From Planctomycetota bacterium (lineage in GTDB: Bacteria; Planctomycetota; UBA1135; GCA-002686595), in contig JADHNZ010000009.1 in assembly GCA_016779225.1 (NCBI GenBank), positions 1 to 64,000 of the forward strand: a DNA stretch of 64,000 bases, given 5' to 3'. The position numbers were made by a program, and so were the translations under genes. Below, piece after piece: positions 57,182 to 64,000 of this stretch. The stretch's first letter is position 1; the number at the start of each line of letters is the position of its first letter. Under the pieces are notes generated by a model. The model had not been told where the DNA came from and searched no databases. It was given only the letters and a program-made list of their open reading frames with translations.

Positions 57182-59848
57182 CTAGAAGCCCGCGAGGTTG
57201 CGCGCCAGCAGGTCACACTCGAGCTCGAGCTCGGCCTGGCGCGCGGTCTCCGCCGCGACGACCTCCGGGTCGGCCCCGCGCAGGAAGCCCTCGTTGGTGA
57301 GCTTCTTGCGCAGGCCCGCCAGGGCCCCCTCGGCCTTCTTGTGCCGACCGCCCAGGACCTCCTTGAGGCGCTCGAAGTCGACCTCCTCGGAGAGGGGCAC
57401 CAGCACCTCGAAGCCCGGACCCACGGCCACCGCGCTCGCGGGCGGGCGCTCGACGGTCTCCGCAATGGAGAGGTCCTCCAGGATCGCGAGGGCCTTGGCG
57501 CGCCCGGACTGGGCCCCGAGCACGGCACGCACCTCGGCGCTCGGCGCGGCCACCAGGGCCCGCAGGGGAAGGCGCTCCCCCACCATGGTCAGGGAGCGCA
57601 CGCGCCGCACGGCGGTGACCAGCTCCTGCACGAGGCCCAGCTCGGCCTCGGCCTCGGCGTCCACGGACCCCGCGCTGCCGTCGGGCCAGGGCGCCGAGCA
57701 CAGCATGCTCGCCGGCTGCTCGCCAATGGTCTCGTGCAGGGCGTCCCAGAGGGTCTCGGTGAAGAACGGCGTGAAGGGGTGCAGCAGGCCCAGGGTGTCG
57801 CGCAGCACGCGCACCAGGGTGCCCCGCGCGGCGGCGGAGCTCTCCCCCTCCTCGGTCAGGCGGCTCTTGGCCAGCTCGAGGTACCAGTCGCAGAAGTCGT
57901 TCCACACGAACCGGTAGAGGGCCGAGGCCGCGTCGTTGAACTGGTAGGCCTCGAGGGCCGCCGACACCTCCTCGGTCACGCGCGCGAGGCGCGAGAGGAT
58001 CCAGCGGTCCTCCAGGGCCGTCGCGCCATCGCTGCGCTCCCCGCCCAGGTTCATGAGGACGAAGCGCGCCGCGTTCCAGACCTTCGTGCAGAAGCGGCTG
58101 CCCTGCTCGAAGCGGTCGGGGGACAGGCGCACATCCTGGCCCTCCTTGGTGAGCAGCAGGAGGCTGAAGCGCACGGCGTCCGCGCCGTACTGCTCGATCA
58201 TGTCCAGGGGGTCGATGCCGTTGCCCGCGGACTTCGACATGCGCTTGCCCTTGCCGTCCAGGACCGTCGCGTGGATGTAGACGGTCTTGAAGGGGTTGCG
58301 CTCGGGACCCGGGCGCTCGGGCATGAAGGCGTAGCCTGCCATGACCATGCGCGCGACCCAGAGGTAGATGATCTCGGAGGCCGTGGAGAGGAACTGGGTC
58401 GGGTAGAAGCGCGCGAGGTCGGGAGCCTCGTGGTCGGGCCAGCCCAGGGTGGCCAGCGGCCACAGCCAGGACGACGCCCAGGTGTCCAGCACATCCGGAT
58501 CGCGGCGGACGATGGGCTTGCCCGTCGTCGGGTGCGCGTCGCCCACCGCCAGGTCGGTGAGGGAGACGGCCGGGACCTCGTCCTCGTCGTACCACACCGG
58601 GATCTGGTGCCCCCACCACAGCTGCCGCGAGATGCACCAGTCCTGCACATTCTCGAGCCAGTGCAGGTAGACCTTGCCCCAGCGCTCAGGCCGGAACTCG
58701 AGGGTGCCCTCCTTCAGCGCCTGGATCGCCGGCTCGGCCAGGGGCTGCATGCGCACGAACCACTGCTCGCTGACGAGGGGCTCGATGGGCGACTTCGAGC
58801 GGTCGGAGATCGACACGTTGTGCACGATGTCCTCCACCTTCTCGAGCAGCCCAAGCTCGTCGAGCTGCGCGACGAGCTGCTTGCGGGCCTCCTCGCGCTT
58901 CAGGCCGGCGAAGGGGCCCCCCTCGCCGTTGAGGGTGCCGTCCTTCTCGAGGATGGTGATGATCGGCAGGCCGTGGCGCTTGCCGCGCTCGTAGTCGGCC
59001 GGGTCGTGGCCCGGGGTGATCTTCACCGCGCCGCTGCCATACTCGGGGTCCACCGAGTCGTCGGCGACGATGGGCACCTCGCGATCGACGAAGGGCAGGC
59101 GGACCTTGGTCCCGACCAGGGCTCGGTAGCGCTCGTCCTCGGGGTGCACCGCCACGCCCGTGTCCCCAAGCATGGTCTCGGGCCGGGTGGTGGCGACGAC
59201 CAGGAACTCACCCTCGCGCTCCACCAGCGGGTACTTCAGGTGCCAGAGCTTGCCCTTGCGGGACTCGTACTCGATCTCGTCGTCGGAGACGGCGGTCTGC
59301 AGGACGCAGTCCCAGTTCACGAGGCGTGCCCCGCGGTAGATCAGGTCGCGCTCCCACAGCTCGACGAACGCCTTGCGCACCGCGTGCGAGAGGCCGTCGT
59401 CCATGGTGAACGCCGTGCGCGACCAGTCGCAGGAGCAGCCCAGGCTCCGGAACTGGCGCAGGATCATGTTCCCGTGCTCCTCCTTCCAGTCCCAGATGCG
59501 CTGGAGGAAGGCCTCGCGGCCGAGGTCCTCGCGGGTCTTGCTCTCCTCGGCGAAGAGCTTCTTCTCCACGACCGCCTGGGTGGCGATGCCGGCGTGGTCG
59601 GTGCCCGGGACCCAGAGGGTGTCGTAGCCCTGCTTGCGCCGGTGCCGCACGACCACATCCTGGATGGTCCCGTTCAGCGCGTGCCCCATGTGCAGCACCC
59701 CGGTCACATTCGGAGGCGGGATCATGACCGTGAAGGTCCTGCCGGAGCCCTGGCCCTCGGCGGGGGGCGTGAAGGCCCCGGAGGCCTCCCAGCGGTCGTA
59801 CAGGTCCGACTCGATCGCGCTCGGCTCGAAGCGGCTGGAGAGCTCCAT
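57182..59848 (-). CDS. valS: Valyl-tRNA synthetase
   Basis: 888 residues, class I synthetase that charges tRNA-Val. The ATP site motifs are PPPNVTGVLHMGHALNGT (HIGH type) and GKRMSKSAGNGIDPLDMI (KMSKS). The editing domain has TTRPETMLGDTGVAVHP. DLYDRWEASGAF at the N-terminus and a C-terminal coiled-coil arm (SEEVDFERLKEVLGGRHKKAEGALAGLRKKL) match the bacterial enzyme. The sequence AACGTG (His-Asn-Val) near 58814 contains one of only two ACGT sites I find in the window. Monocistronic, convergent with cls. Confidence 0.96.
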   Translation of the reverse strand: MELSSRFEPSAIESDLYDRWEASGAFTPPAEGQGSGRTFTVMIPPPNVTGVLHMGHALNGTIQDVVVRHRRKQGYDTLWVPGTDHAGIATQAVVEKKLFAEESKTREDLGREAFLQRIWDWKEEHGNMILRQFRSLGCSCDWSRTAFTMDDGLSHAVRKAFVELWERDLIYRGARLVNWDCVLQTAVSDDEIEYESRKGKLWHLKYPLVEREGEFLVVATTRPETMLGDTGVAVHPEDERYRALVGTKVRLPFVDREVPIVADDSVDPEYGSGAVKITPGHDPADYERGKRHGLPIITILEKDGTLNGEGGPFAGLKREEARKQLVAQLDELGLLEKVEDIVHNVSISDRSKSPIEPLVSEQWFVRMQPLAEPAIQALKEGTLEFRPERWGKVYLHWLENVQDWCISRQLWWGHQIPVWYDEDEVPAVSLTDLAVGDAHPTTGKPIVRRDPDVLDTWASSWLWPLATLGWPDHEAPDLARFYPTQFLSTASEIIYLWVARMVMAGYAFMPERPGPERNPFKTVYIHATVLDGKGKRMSKSAGNGIDPLDMIEQYGADAVRFSLLLLTKEGQDVRLSPDRFEQGSRFCTKVWNAARFVLMNLGGERSDGATALEDRWILSRLARVTEEVSAALEAYQFNDAASALYRFVWNDFCDWYLELAKSRLTEEGESSAAARGTLVRVLRDTLGLLHPFTPFFTETLWDALHETIGEQPASMLCSAPWPDGSAGSVDAEAEAELGLVQELVTAVRRVRSLTMVGERLPLRALVAAPSAEVRAVLGAQSGRAKALAILEDLSIAETVERPPASAVAVGPGFEVLVPLSEEVDFERLKEVLGGRHKKAEGALAGLRKKLTNEGFLRGADPEVVAAETARQAELELECDLLARNLAGF

Positions 59849-60051
59849 GGTGTCGTGGGGCGGGTCCGGGGGCCCTTGCAGGAGGCGTAGGCCGGGCGGA
59901 CCGGGGGGCTACTTCAACCGCTCCCCAGGGGGGGGTCAAGGAACGGACCTGGCCCCGCCGCCAGTTCCGCGCGACGCGCGCGCAGCCGCGCCGTGACGCC
60001 CCTGCGCGCCGCGCCCGGAGGGGCCGCAGGGAGGACCGCAGCGCAGGGGGC

Positions 60052-61026
60052 TCAGGCCTCCGGAGCCACGCTGCCCCCCAGCGCCCTGCGCAGGGAGGCC
60101 CGCGGCCCCTCGAGGAGGCTCTTCAGCCGCCGCCGCGCGCGGCCGGCGTCGAGCGTCGTGTCCGGCGGCCGCGGCCCGCCGGTCTCGACCTCGGCCTGGC
60201 GCGCCTCGCGCAGGCACGCGCGCGCCTCCTCGGGGCCCACGCCGTACTCCTCGAGCACGATGCACCCCAGCTCGAAGCGGTTCACGCGCTCCGGACCCGC
60301 CAGGTGCAGCAGCCCCGTGTCGCTGCGCCCAAGCAGCTCGACCAGCGCGCGCGCGGCCTGGGTCACCTCCAGCGGCGAGCGCCACTCGTCCACGAAGAGA
60401 GACGGGGTCTCGTCCCGCTCGACCGCGACCAGCAGGGAGTCACTGGCCCCCAGACCGCGCCCGCCGGAGTCCCCGATCAAGAGCGGCAGCCGCGCCACCA
60501 GGGCCGCCGGACAGGCCTCGAGGACGGCCGCCTCTCCGCGGGCCTTGGTGTCACCGTAGACCGAGACCGGCGCCGGAGGATCCTCCTCGCGGAAGCCCGC
60601 CCGGGAGCCCGGGAGCCCAGCGCCGAAGACGAGGTCCGTGGAGACATGCACCAGGCGCGCGCCTCGCTGCCCGCACCAGCGCGCGGCCTCCGCCGGCACC
60701 CCCGCGTTGAGCCGCAGGGCCCGCTCGGGCTCGGCCTCGCAGGCCGCCACGCGGGCCAGGGCGGCGCAGGAGAGGACGCGCTTGGGGCGCAGCTCCTCCA
60801 GCAGGGCCGTGACGGCTCCCTCGGGCTCGAGGTCGCGGGTGACCCACTGAACGCCGTCGCGCGGGGTGCCGTAGCGCGGTGCGTCCTCGGGGCGGCGCCC
60901 CACCGCCCAGACCGGGGGCCCCAGGGGCCGCGCGAAGGTCGCGACGGCGCGCGAGCGGGCCAGGGCCAAGGCGGCCGCGTGGGGCCCGAGGAAGCCCGTT
61001 CCCCCGAGGATCAAGGTGCCGTCCAT
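60052..61026 (-). CDS. RmlD-like NAD(P)-dependent sugar reductase/epimerase
   Basis: 324 residues, extended SDR. The nucleotide site is LILGGTGFLGPHAA, followed by CAALARVAACEAEPERALRLNAG and the Ser and YxxxK catalytic residues in VSTDLVFGAG and VSVYGDTKARGE. The order fits dTDP-4-dehydrorhamnose reductase (RmlD), the last step in dTDP-rhamnose synthesis, yet RmlA-C are not in this window, so another nucleotide-sugar is possible. TAGGAT lies eight bases before the ATG on the minus strand. It is divergent from kdsA, which suits joint envelope function. Confidence 0.82.
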   Translation of the reverse strand: MDGTLILGGTGFLGPHAAALALARSRAVATFARPLGPPVWAVGRRPEDAPRYGTPRDGVQWVTRDLEPEGAVTALLEELRPKRVLSCAALARVAACEAEPERALRLNAGVPAEAARWCGQRGARLVHVSTDLVFGAGLPGSRAGFREEDPPAPVSVYGDTKARGEAAVLEACPAALVARLPLLIGDSGGRGLGASDSLLVAVERDETPSLFVDEWRSPLEVTQAARALVELLGRSDTGLLHLAGPERVNRFELGCIVLEEYGVGPEEARACLREARQAEVETGGPRPPDTTLDAGRARRRLKSLLEGPRASLRRALGGSVAPEA

Positions 61027-61034
61027 GGGCGCTG

Positions 61035-61040
61035 ATCCTA
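61035..61040 (-). promoter_or_regulatory. Candidate -10 (TAGGAT) of the rmlD-like gene
   Basis: Minus-strand TAGGAT with eight bases to the ATG; leaderless arrangement like several others here. Confidence 0.4.
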
Positions 61041-61156
61041 GCGAGCGCGCCTCGGTCATCGGCCCACCTCCCGCCCCTGCCCGCTACCCTCTGGGCGCGT
61101 GGCCGGCTGCCGCCTGGATCGGCCGCGCTCGGCTTGCCCAGGCGAGCCCCGCATCG

Positions 61157-62002
61157 ATGAATCCCGCCCCCTTCGAGCTGCGCGGCCGAGTCCTCGGCCC
61201 GGACCGCCCCTTCTTCCTCGCCGGCCCCTGCGTCCTCGAGAGCCGCCAGCTGGCGTTCGACATCGCCGGCCGCCTGGCGGACCTCTCTCGCGACCTCGAG
61301 GTCACGATCGTCTTCAAGGCGAGCTTCGACAAGGCCAACCGCTCCTCCCTCGCCGGCGGGCGCGGCGTTGGCATGGAGCAGGGCCTCGAGTGGCTTGCGG
61401 CGATCCGCGCGGAGCTCGACCTGCCCATCGTCACGGATGTGCACGAGGCCTCGCAGTGCGCCGAGGTGGCGGCCTCGGTCGATGTGCTGCAGATCCCGGC
61501 CTTCCTCTGCCGGCAGACCGACCTGTTGGTCGCAGCCGCGGCCACCGGGGCGGTGGTGAATGTGAAGAAGGGCCAGTTCCTCGCGCCCTGGGACATGAAG
61601 AATGTGGCGGCCAAGCTCACGGGCTCGGGCTGCGAGCGGGTCCTGCTGACCGAGCGCGGGACCAGCTTCGGCTACGGACGCCTGGTCGTGGACATGACCG
61701 GGTTCCGCTCCATGGCGGACACCGGGCACCTGGTGGTGTTCGATGCGACGCACTCGGTGCAGGAGCCCGGGAGCCGCGGGACCGCGACCGGCGGCGACCG
61801 CACCCTGGCGCCGGTCCTCGCGCGCGCGGCGCTGGCCACGGGCTCGGTGCACGGGTTCTTCTTCGAGACCCACCCCGACCCGGACAGCTCGCCCTCGGAC
61901 GGGCCCAACATGATCCAGCTGGACGCCTTCCCGCAGGTGCTCGAGGAGCTCCTCACCCTGCACGCGGCGCTCCCGCGCGCGCCCCTGGGCGCAGGCGCCT
62001 GA
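61157..62002 (+). CDS. kdsA: 3-deoxy-8-phosphooctulonate synthase KdsA
   Basis: 281 residues. KdsA condenses arabinose 5-phosphate and phosphoenolpyruvate to Kdo 8-phosphate, the precursor of the inner lipopolysaccharide core. Landmarks: FFLAGPCVLESRQLAFD, FKASFDKANRSSL, TDVHEASQCAEVAASVDVLQIPAFLCRQTDLL, VNVKKGQFLAPWDM and VFDATHSVQEPG. Cys25 in AGPCVLES marks the metal-dependent class (as in Aquifex) rather than the Asn type of E. coli. The ATG at 61157 matches the usual N-terminus. TACCCT lies about 65 bases upstream. Confidence 0.95.
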   Translation: MNPAPFELRGRVLGPDRPFFLAGPCVLESRQLAFDIAGRLADLSRDLEVTIVFKASFDKANRSSLAGGRGVGMEQGLEWLAAIRAELDLPIVTDVHEASQCAEVAASVDVLQIPAFLCRQTDLLVAAAATGAVVNVKKGQFLAPWDMKNVAAKLTGSGCERVLLTERGTSFGYGRLVVDMTGFRSMADTGHLVVFDATHSVQEPGSRGTATGGDRTLAPVLARAALATGSVHGFFFETHPDPDSSPSDGPNMIQLDAFPQVLEELLTLHAALPRAPLGAGA

Positions 62003-62048
62003 GCGGCCGGTTCAAGGGCGCCGCTCGCCTGCCGGCCCCCTGGCCGGC

Positions 62049-63686
62049 TCAGCGCGGCAGGCCCAGATCCCGACCATCGAGCTCGAGGGCCTCGAGCTCC
62101 TCGGCCGACCAGCCCAGGAGGGCCAGCAGGCTCGGGACCACGTCCAGGCTCGAGGCGGGATCGTCCCGCAGCCCCGGCGCCACGCCGCCGCCCAGGAACG
62201 CCAGCGGCACCGAGCGGTCGTAGGCGTGCGCGGAGCCGTGGCTCGTCCCCGTGTCGAAGCCCACATAGACCCCAGGCCGCGTGTGCAGCTCGAGGTCGGG
62301 CGCCGAGTCGGGCCGCGAGCTGCGCTGGTACATCCCAAGGACCCCGGCCGCACCGGAGCCGATCAGCTCCTCGTAGGTGAACACCTGCTCCACCCAGGAG
62401 GCCTGATCCCGCACGACCTGCGCCAGCTCGCGTCGCAGCACCGCCGGGTCCCCGCCCGCCTCACGCACGGCGGCCTCGTCGAGCCGGACCTCCCGGAACT
62501 GGATGGTGACGCCGCAGGGGCTGCCGTAGAGCTCCTCGGCCTTCGCGCGCAGGGCCGCGCGCAGGGGACGCTGGTCCGCGCCCGTGATGCGCCGCCCGTA
62601 GGCACCGCGCGCGGCCTGGTGCTCGGGCAGGTCCACCACGCCGTGGTCCGCCGAGAGGCACGCCACCCAGCGGCCCTCCCCCACGCGCGCATCGAGCAGG
62701 GCGAACAGCGTGCCCAGCCCGTCGTCCGCGCGCAGGATCGTGTCGGTGGCCTCCACGCTGAGCGGGCCCGCCATGTGCCCCACCGCGTCGCAGGCGCTGA
62801 GCGAGACCGTCAGCAGGTCGGGGACGGCGTCGCCCCCGAGGTCCGCGCCCTCGACCGCGCGCAGGGCGAGGTCGAGGGTGAGGGCATCCATCAGGGGCGT
62901 GGCGTAGACCTGGCTGCCCATACGCGCGAGGGCGCTGGCGTCCGCCTCTCCCTCGGGAGCGCGCAGGGTCCAGGGCAGGGTGCCGTCCCCTCCGGGCAGC
63001 TTGCCCTCGCCCGCCCGCGCGTCCGGGCCCGTGCCACGCGGCGCGTCCTCGGCACCGAAACCCGGCGTCCAGGTCCAGCCCGCGGCCAGGGCGGGCCAGG
63101 CCGCGCTGGCGTCGCTCGCCCAGCTGGGCAGGCGCTCCCCGTAGGCGTCGCTCGAGAGCCAGCCGCGCCCGCCGCGGTCCCACCACAGGGCGGTCGTGGC
63201 GCGCGCTCCGGCCATCCCGATGGCCCCGCGGTCCTTGCCGGACACGCCCACCACCCGCGCCTCCGGCCACCGCTGGCGCATGAGGTCTCCCAGGGTCGCG
63301 CGCTCGAGGTTGGAGGCGTCGCGCCCCGAGCCCGCCACCGGCCCCGAGGCCGCGACGAGGCCCGACGGACCGCCGACGCAGTAGACCTTGCTGCCGTCCT
63401 TGCGCAGGGTCCACTCGTTGCCCACGACCCCGTGGGTCACGGGCAGACACCCGGTTGCGAACGAGACATGCCCCGGCCCCGTCTCGGAGGCGGCGTAGGG
63501 CAGCAGGGCCCCTTGCAGCCGGTGCCCCTCGCGCAGGAAGCGTCCCAGCCCCCCATCGAGGTGCTCGGCCAGCCGGTCGAGCTGCCCCTCACGCAGCTGG
63601 TCGACGCTCACCAGCACGACGAGCCGCGGGAGCTCGGCAGAGGCGGCGGGAACGGACGAGGCGCAGAGCAGGAGGGCGGCCAGCAT
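62049..63686 (-). CDS. Exported alkaline phosphatase family protein (PafA-like)
   Basis: 545 residues with a signal peptide (LAALLLCASSVPAASA). The alkaline-phosphatase-superfamily fold opens with LVVLVSVDQLREGQL (metal Asp29) and the nucleophile Thr69 in YAASETGPGHVSFATG, followed by THGVVGNEW, all as in PafA-type phosphatases of Bacteroidetes. Metal ligands recur in VSLSACDAVGHMAGP and WVACLSADHGVVDLPEH, and FDTGTSHGSAHAYDRSVPLAFLG near the end. It probably releases phosphate from organic esters in the periplasm. TATCAT about 45 bases upstream may be its -10. Convergent with kdsA. Confidence 0.88.
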   Translation of the reverse strand: MLAALLLCASSVPAASAELPRLVVLVSVDQLREGQLDRLAEHLDGGLGRFLREGHRLQGALLPYAASETGPGHVSFATGCLPVTHGVVGNEWTLRKDGSKVYCVGGPSGLVAASGPVAGSGRDASNLERATLGDLMRQRWPEARVVGVSGKDRGAIGMAGARATTALWWDRGGRGWLSSDAYGERLPSWASDASAAWPALAAGWTWTPGFGAEDAPRGTGPDARAGEGKLPGGDGTLPWTLRAPEGEADASALARMGSQVYATPLMDALTLDLALRAVEGADLGGDAVPDLLTVSLSACDAVGHMAGPLSVEATDTILRADDGLGTLFALLDARVGEGRWVACLSADHGVVDLPEHQAARGAYGRRITGADQRPLRAALRAKAEELYGSPCGVTIQFREVRLDEAAVREAGGDPAVLRRELAQVVRDQASWVEQVFTYEELIGSGAAGVLGMYQRSSRPDSAPDLELHTRPGVYVGFDTGTSHGSAHAYDRSVPLAFLGGGVAPGLRDDPASSLDVVPSLLALLGWSAEELEALELDGRDLGLPR

Positions 63687-63799
63687 GGATCGCGTGCGGA
63701 GCCGCGCATCCGTCGCGCGGCTCGGGCTGCGATGATACCGGCCGCGGCGCGCGGCCTGCCGCGGGCGCCGCGGGGCCCGCCCAGGGCGCAGGCGCCCCC

Positions 63800-64000
63800 T
63801 CAGGAGGGCAGGTCCACCCGGAAGCGCTCGCGGAGGCGGTCGATCAGGCGCGTGTGGATCTTGCAGACCCGCGACTCGGAGAGGCCGGTCAGCTGGCCGA
63901 TCTCGCGCATCGGCAGCTCCTCCCAGTACTTCAGGTACACGATCCGGTACTCCTGCTCGGTGAGCTTCTGCGTCACGAGGGCCAGGAGCTCGTCGCGGCC
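63800..64000 (-). CDS. RNA polymerase sigma factor, region 4 (FliA/WhiG type; 5' end missing)
   Basis: Only the last 66 residues lie in the window; the N-terminal part is beyond the right edge. LTEQEYRIVYLKYWEELPMREIGQLTGLSESRVCKIHTRLIDRLRERF is a sigma-70 region 4 helix-turn-helix, and SESRVCKIH is like the ESRVSQIH of the FliA/WhiG sigma-28 group. Whether it governs motility or something else cannot be seen here. Confidence 0.82.
   Translation of the reverse strand, partial: GRDELLALVTQKLTEQEYRIVYLKYWEELPMREIGQLTGLSESRVCKIHTRLIDRLRERFRVDLPS

Noticed and set aside
57148-57196. 8-bp inverted repeat CTCGCGGG/CCCGCGAG between cls and valS as a terminator
   Set aside because: The loop is over 30 bases and one arm lies in the valS coding region; too weak to list as a feature.
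54992-59890. Very long open frame on the plus strand across cls and valS
   Set aside because: In DNA this GC-rich, stop codons are rare in the shadow frames. The opposite strand carries valS and the first part carries cls and the S33 gene; the predicted protein is low-complexity and has no motif.

Overview
The window is about 64 kb of very GC-rich DNA (I estimate above 70 %). It holds 50 protein-coding genes, two of them cut by the window ends, and no rRNA, tRNA, CRISPR array or insertion sequence that I can recognise. The gene set points to a Planctomycetota-like (PVC) bacterium with a Gram-negative outer membrane: a DUF1080 protein, sulfatase-superfamily and SUMF1-domain exported proteins, a DUF1028 protein and very large carboxypeptidase-regulatory-like proteins sit beside a full set of lipid A, Kdo and heptose genes. 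The taxon is an inference from gene content only.

Layout. 0-5.6 kb: the end of a secreted protein, then an operon of AUH-like enoyl-CoA hydratase, HTH-EIIA protein and ClC channel, then a DUF1080 protein followed by a 7 x 20-bp tandem repeat. 6-9 kb: a WaaP-type kinase/GT9 fusion and a GT9 enzyme, divergent from a tandem pair of glutamate dehydrogenases (9-11.5 kb) of which the second has lost catalytic lysines. 11.5-17 kb: one tight lipopolysaccharide operon, lpxK - lpxL - unknown - hldE - tauE-like. 17-25.8 kb: omega subunit, HAD/P-loop fusion, PSMA-like M28 peptidase, heterodimeric ABC exporter, another GT9. 26-31 kb: aldehyde:ferredoxin oxidoreductase with a fused MoaD tail, M50 protease, patatin/ferredoxin fusion, unknown protein. 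31.5-38.3 kb: M20 peptidase, DUF1028 protein, then a propionyl-CoA carboxylase operon (epimerase, carboxyltransferase, biotin carboxylase, biotin carrier). 38.4-45 kb: nucleotidyltransferase/GT2 fusion, GT39, Thr-type sulfatase-like lipoprotein, methylmalonyl-CoA mutase catalytic subunit. 45-64 kb: giant regulatory-like protein, AI-2E transporter family protein, RluA synthase, HD-GYP response regulator, SUMF1 protein, S33 peptidase, cardiolipin synthase, valS, rmlD-like, kdsA, PafA-like phosphatase, end of a FliA/WhiG-type sigma factor.

How the genes work together. Two themes dominate. The first is envelope building: LpxK, LpxL, KdsA, HldE, three GT9-type transferases, a WaaP-type kinase, RmlD, a GT39 and a possible phosphotransferase. 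The second is branched-chain/odd-chain acyl-CoA oxidation: AUH-like hydratase, carboxylase, epimerase and mutase lead propionyl-CoA to succinyl-CoA. Genes within operons often overlap by four bases (ATGA, GTGA or TTGA), and many single genes have a TANNNT box 6-8 nt before the start codon, which suggests leaderless mRNAs.

The strongest unexplained signal is not a gene. The tetranucleotide ACGT is almost absent: I find two copies where composition predicts roughly 150, and Asp/Asn/His/Tyr codons switch from C- to T-ending just before GTN. This looks like the footprint of an ACGT-specific cytosine methyltransferase or of strong restriction avoidance.
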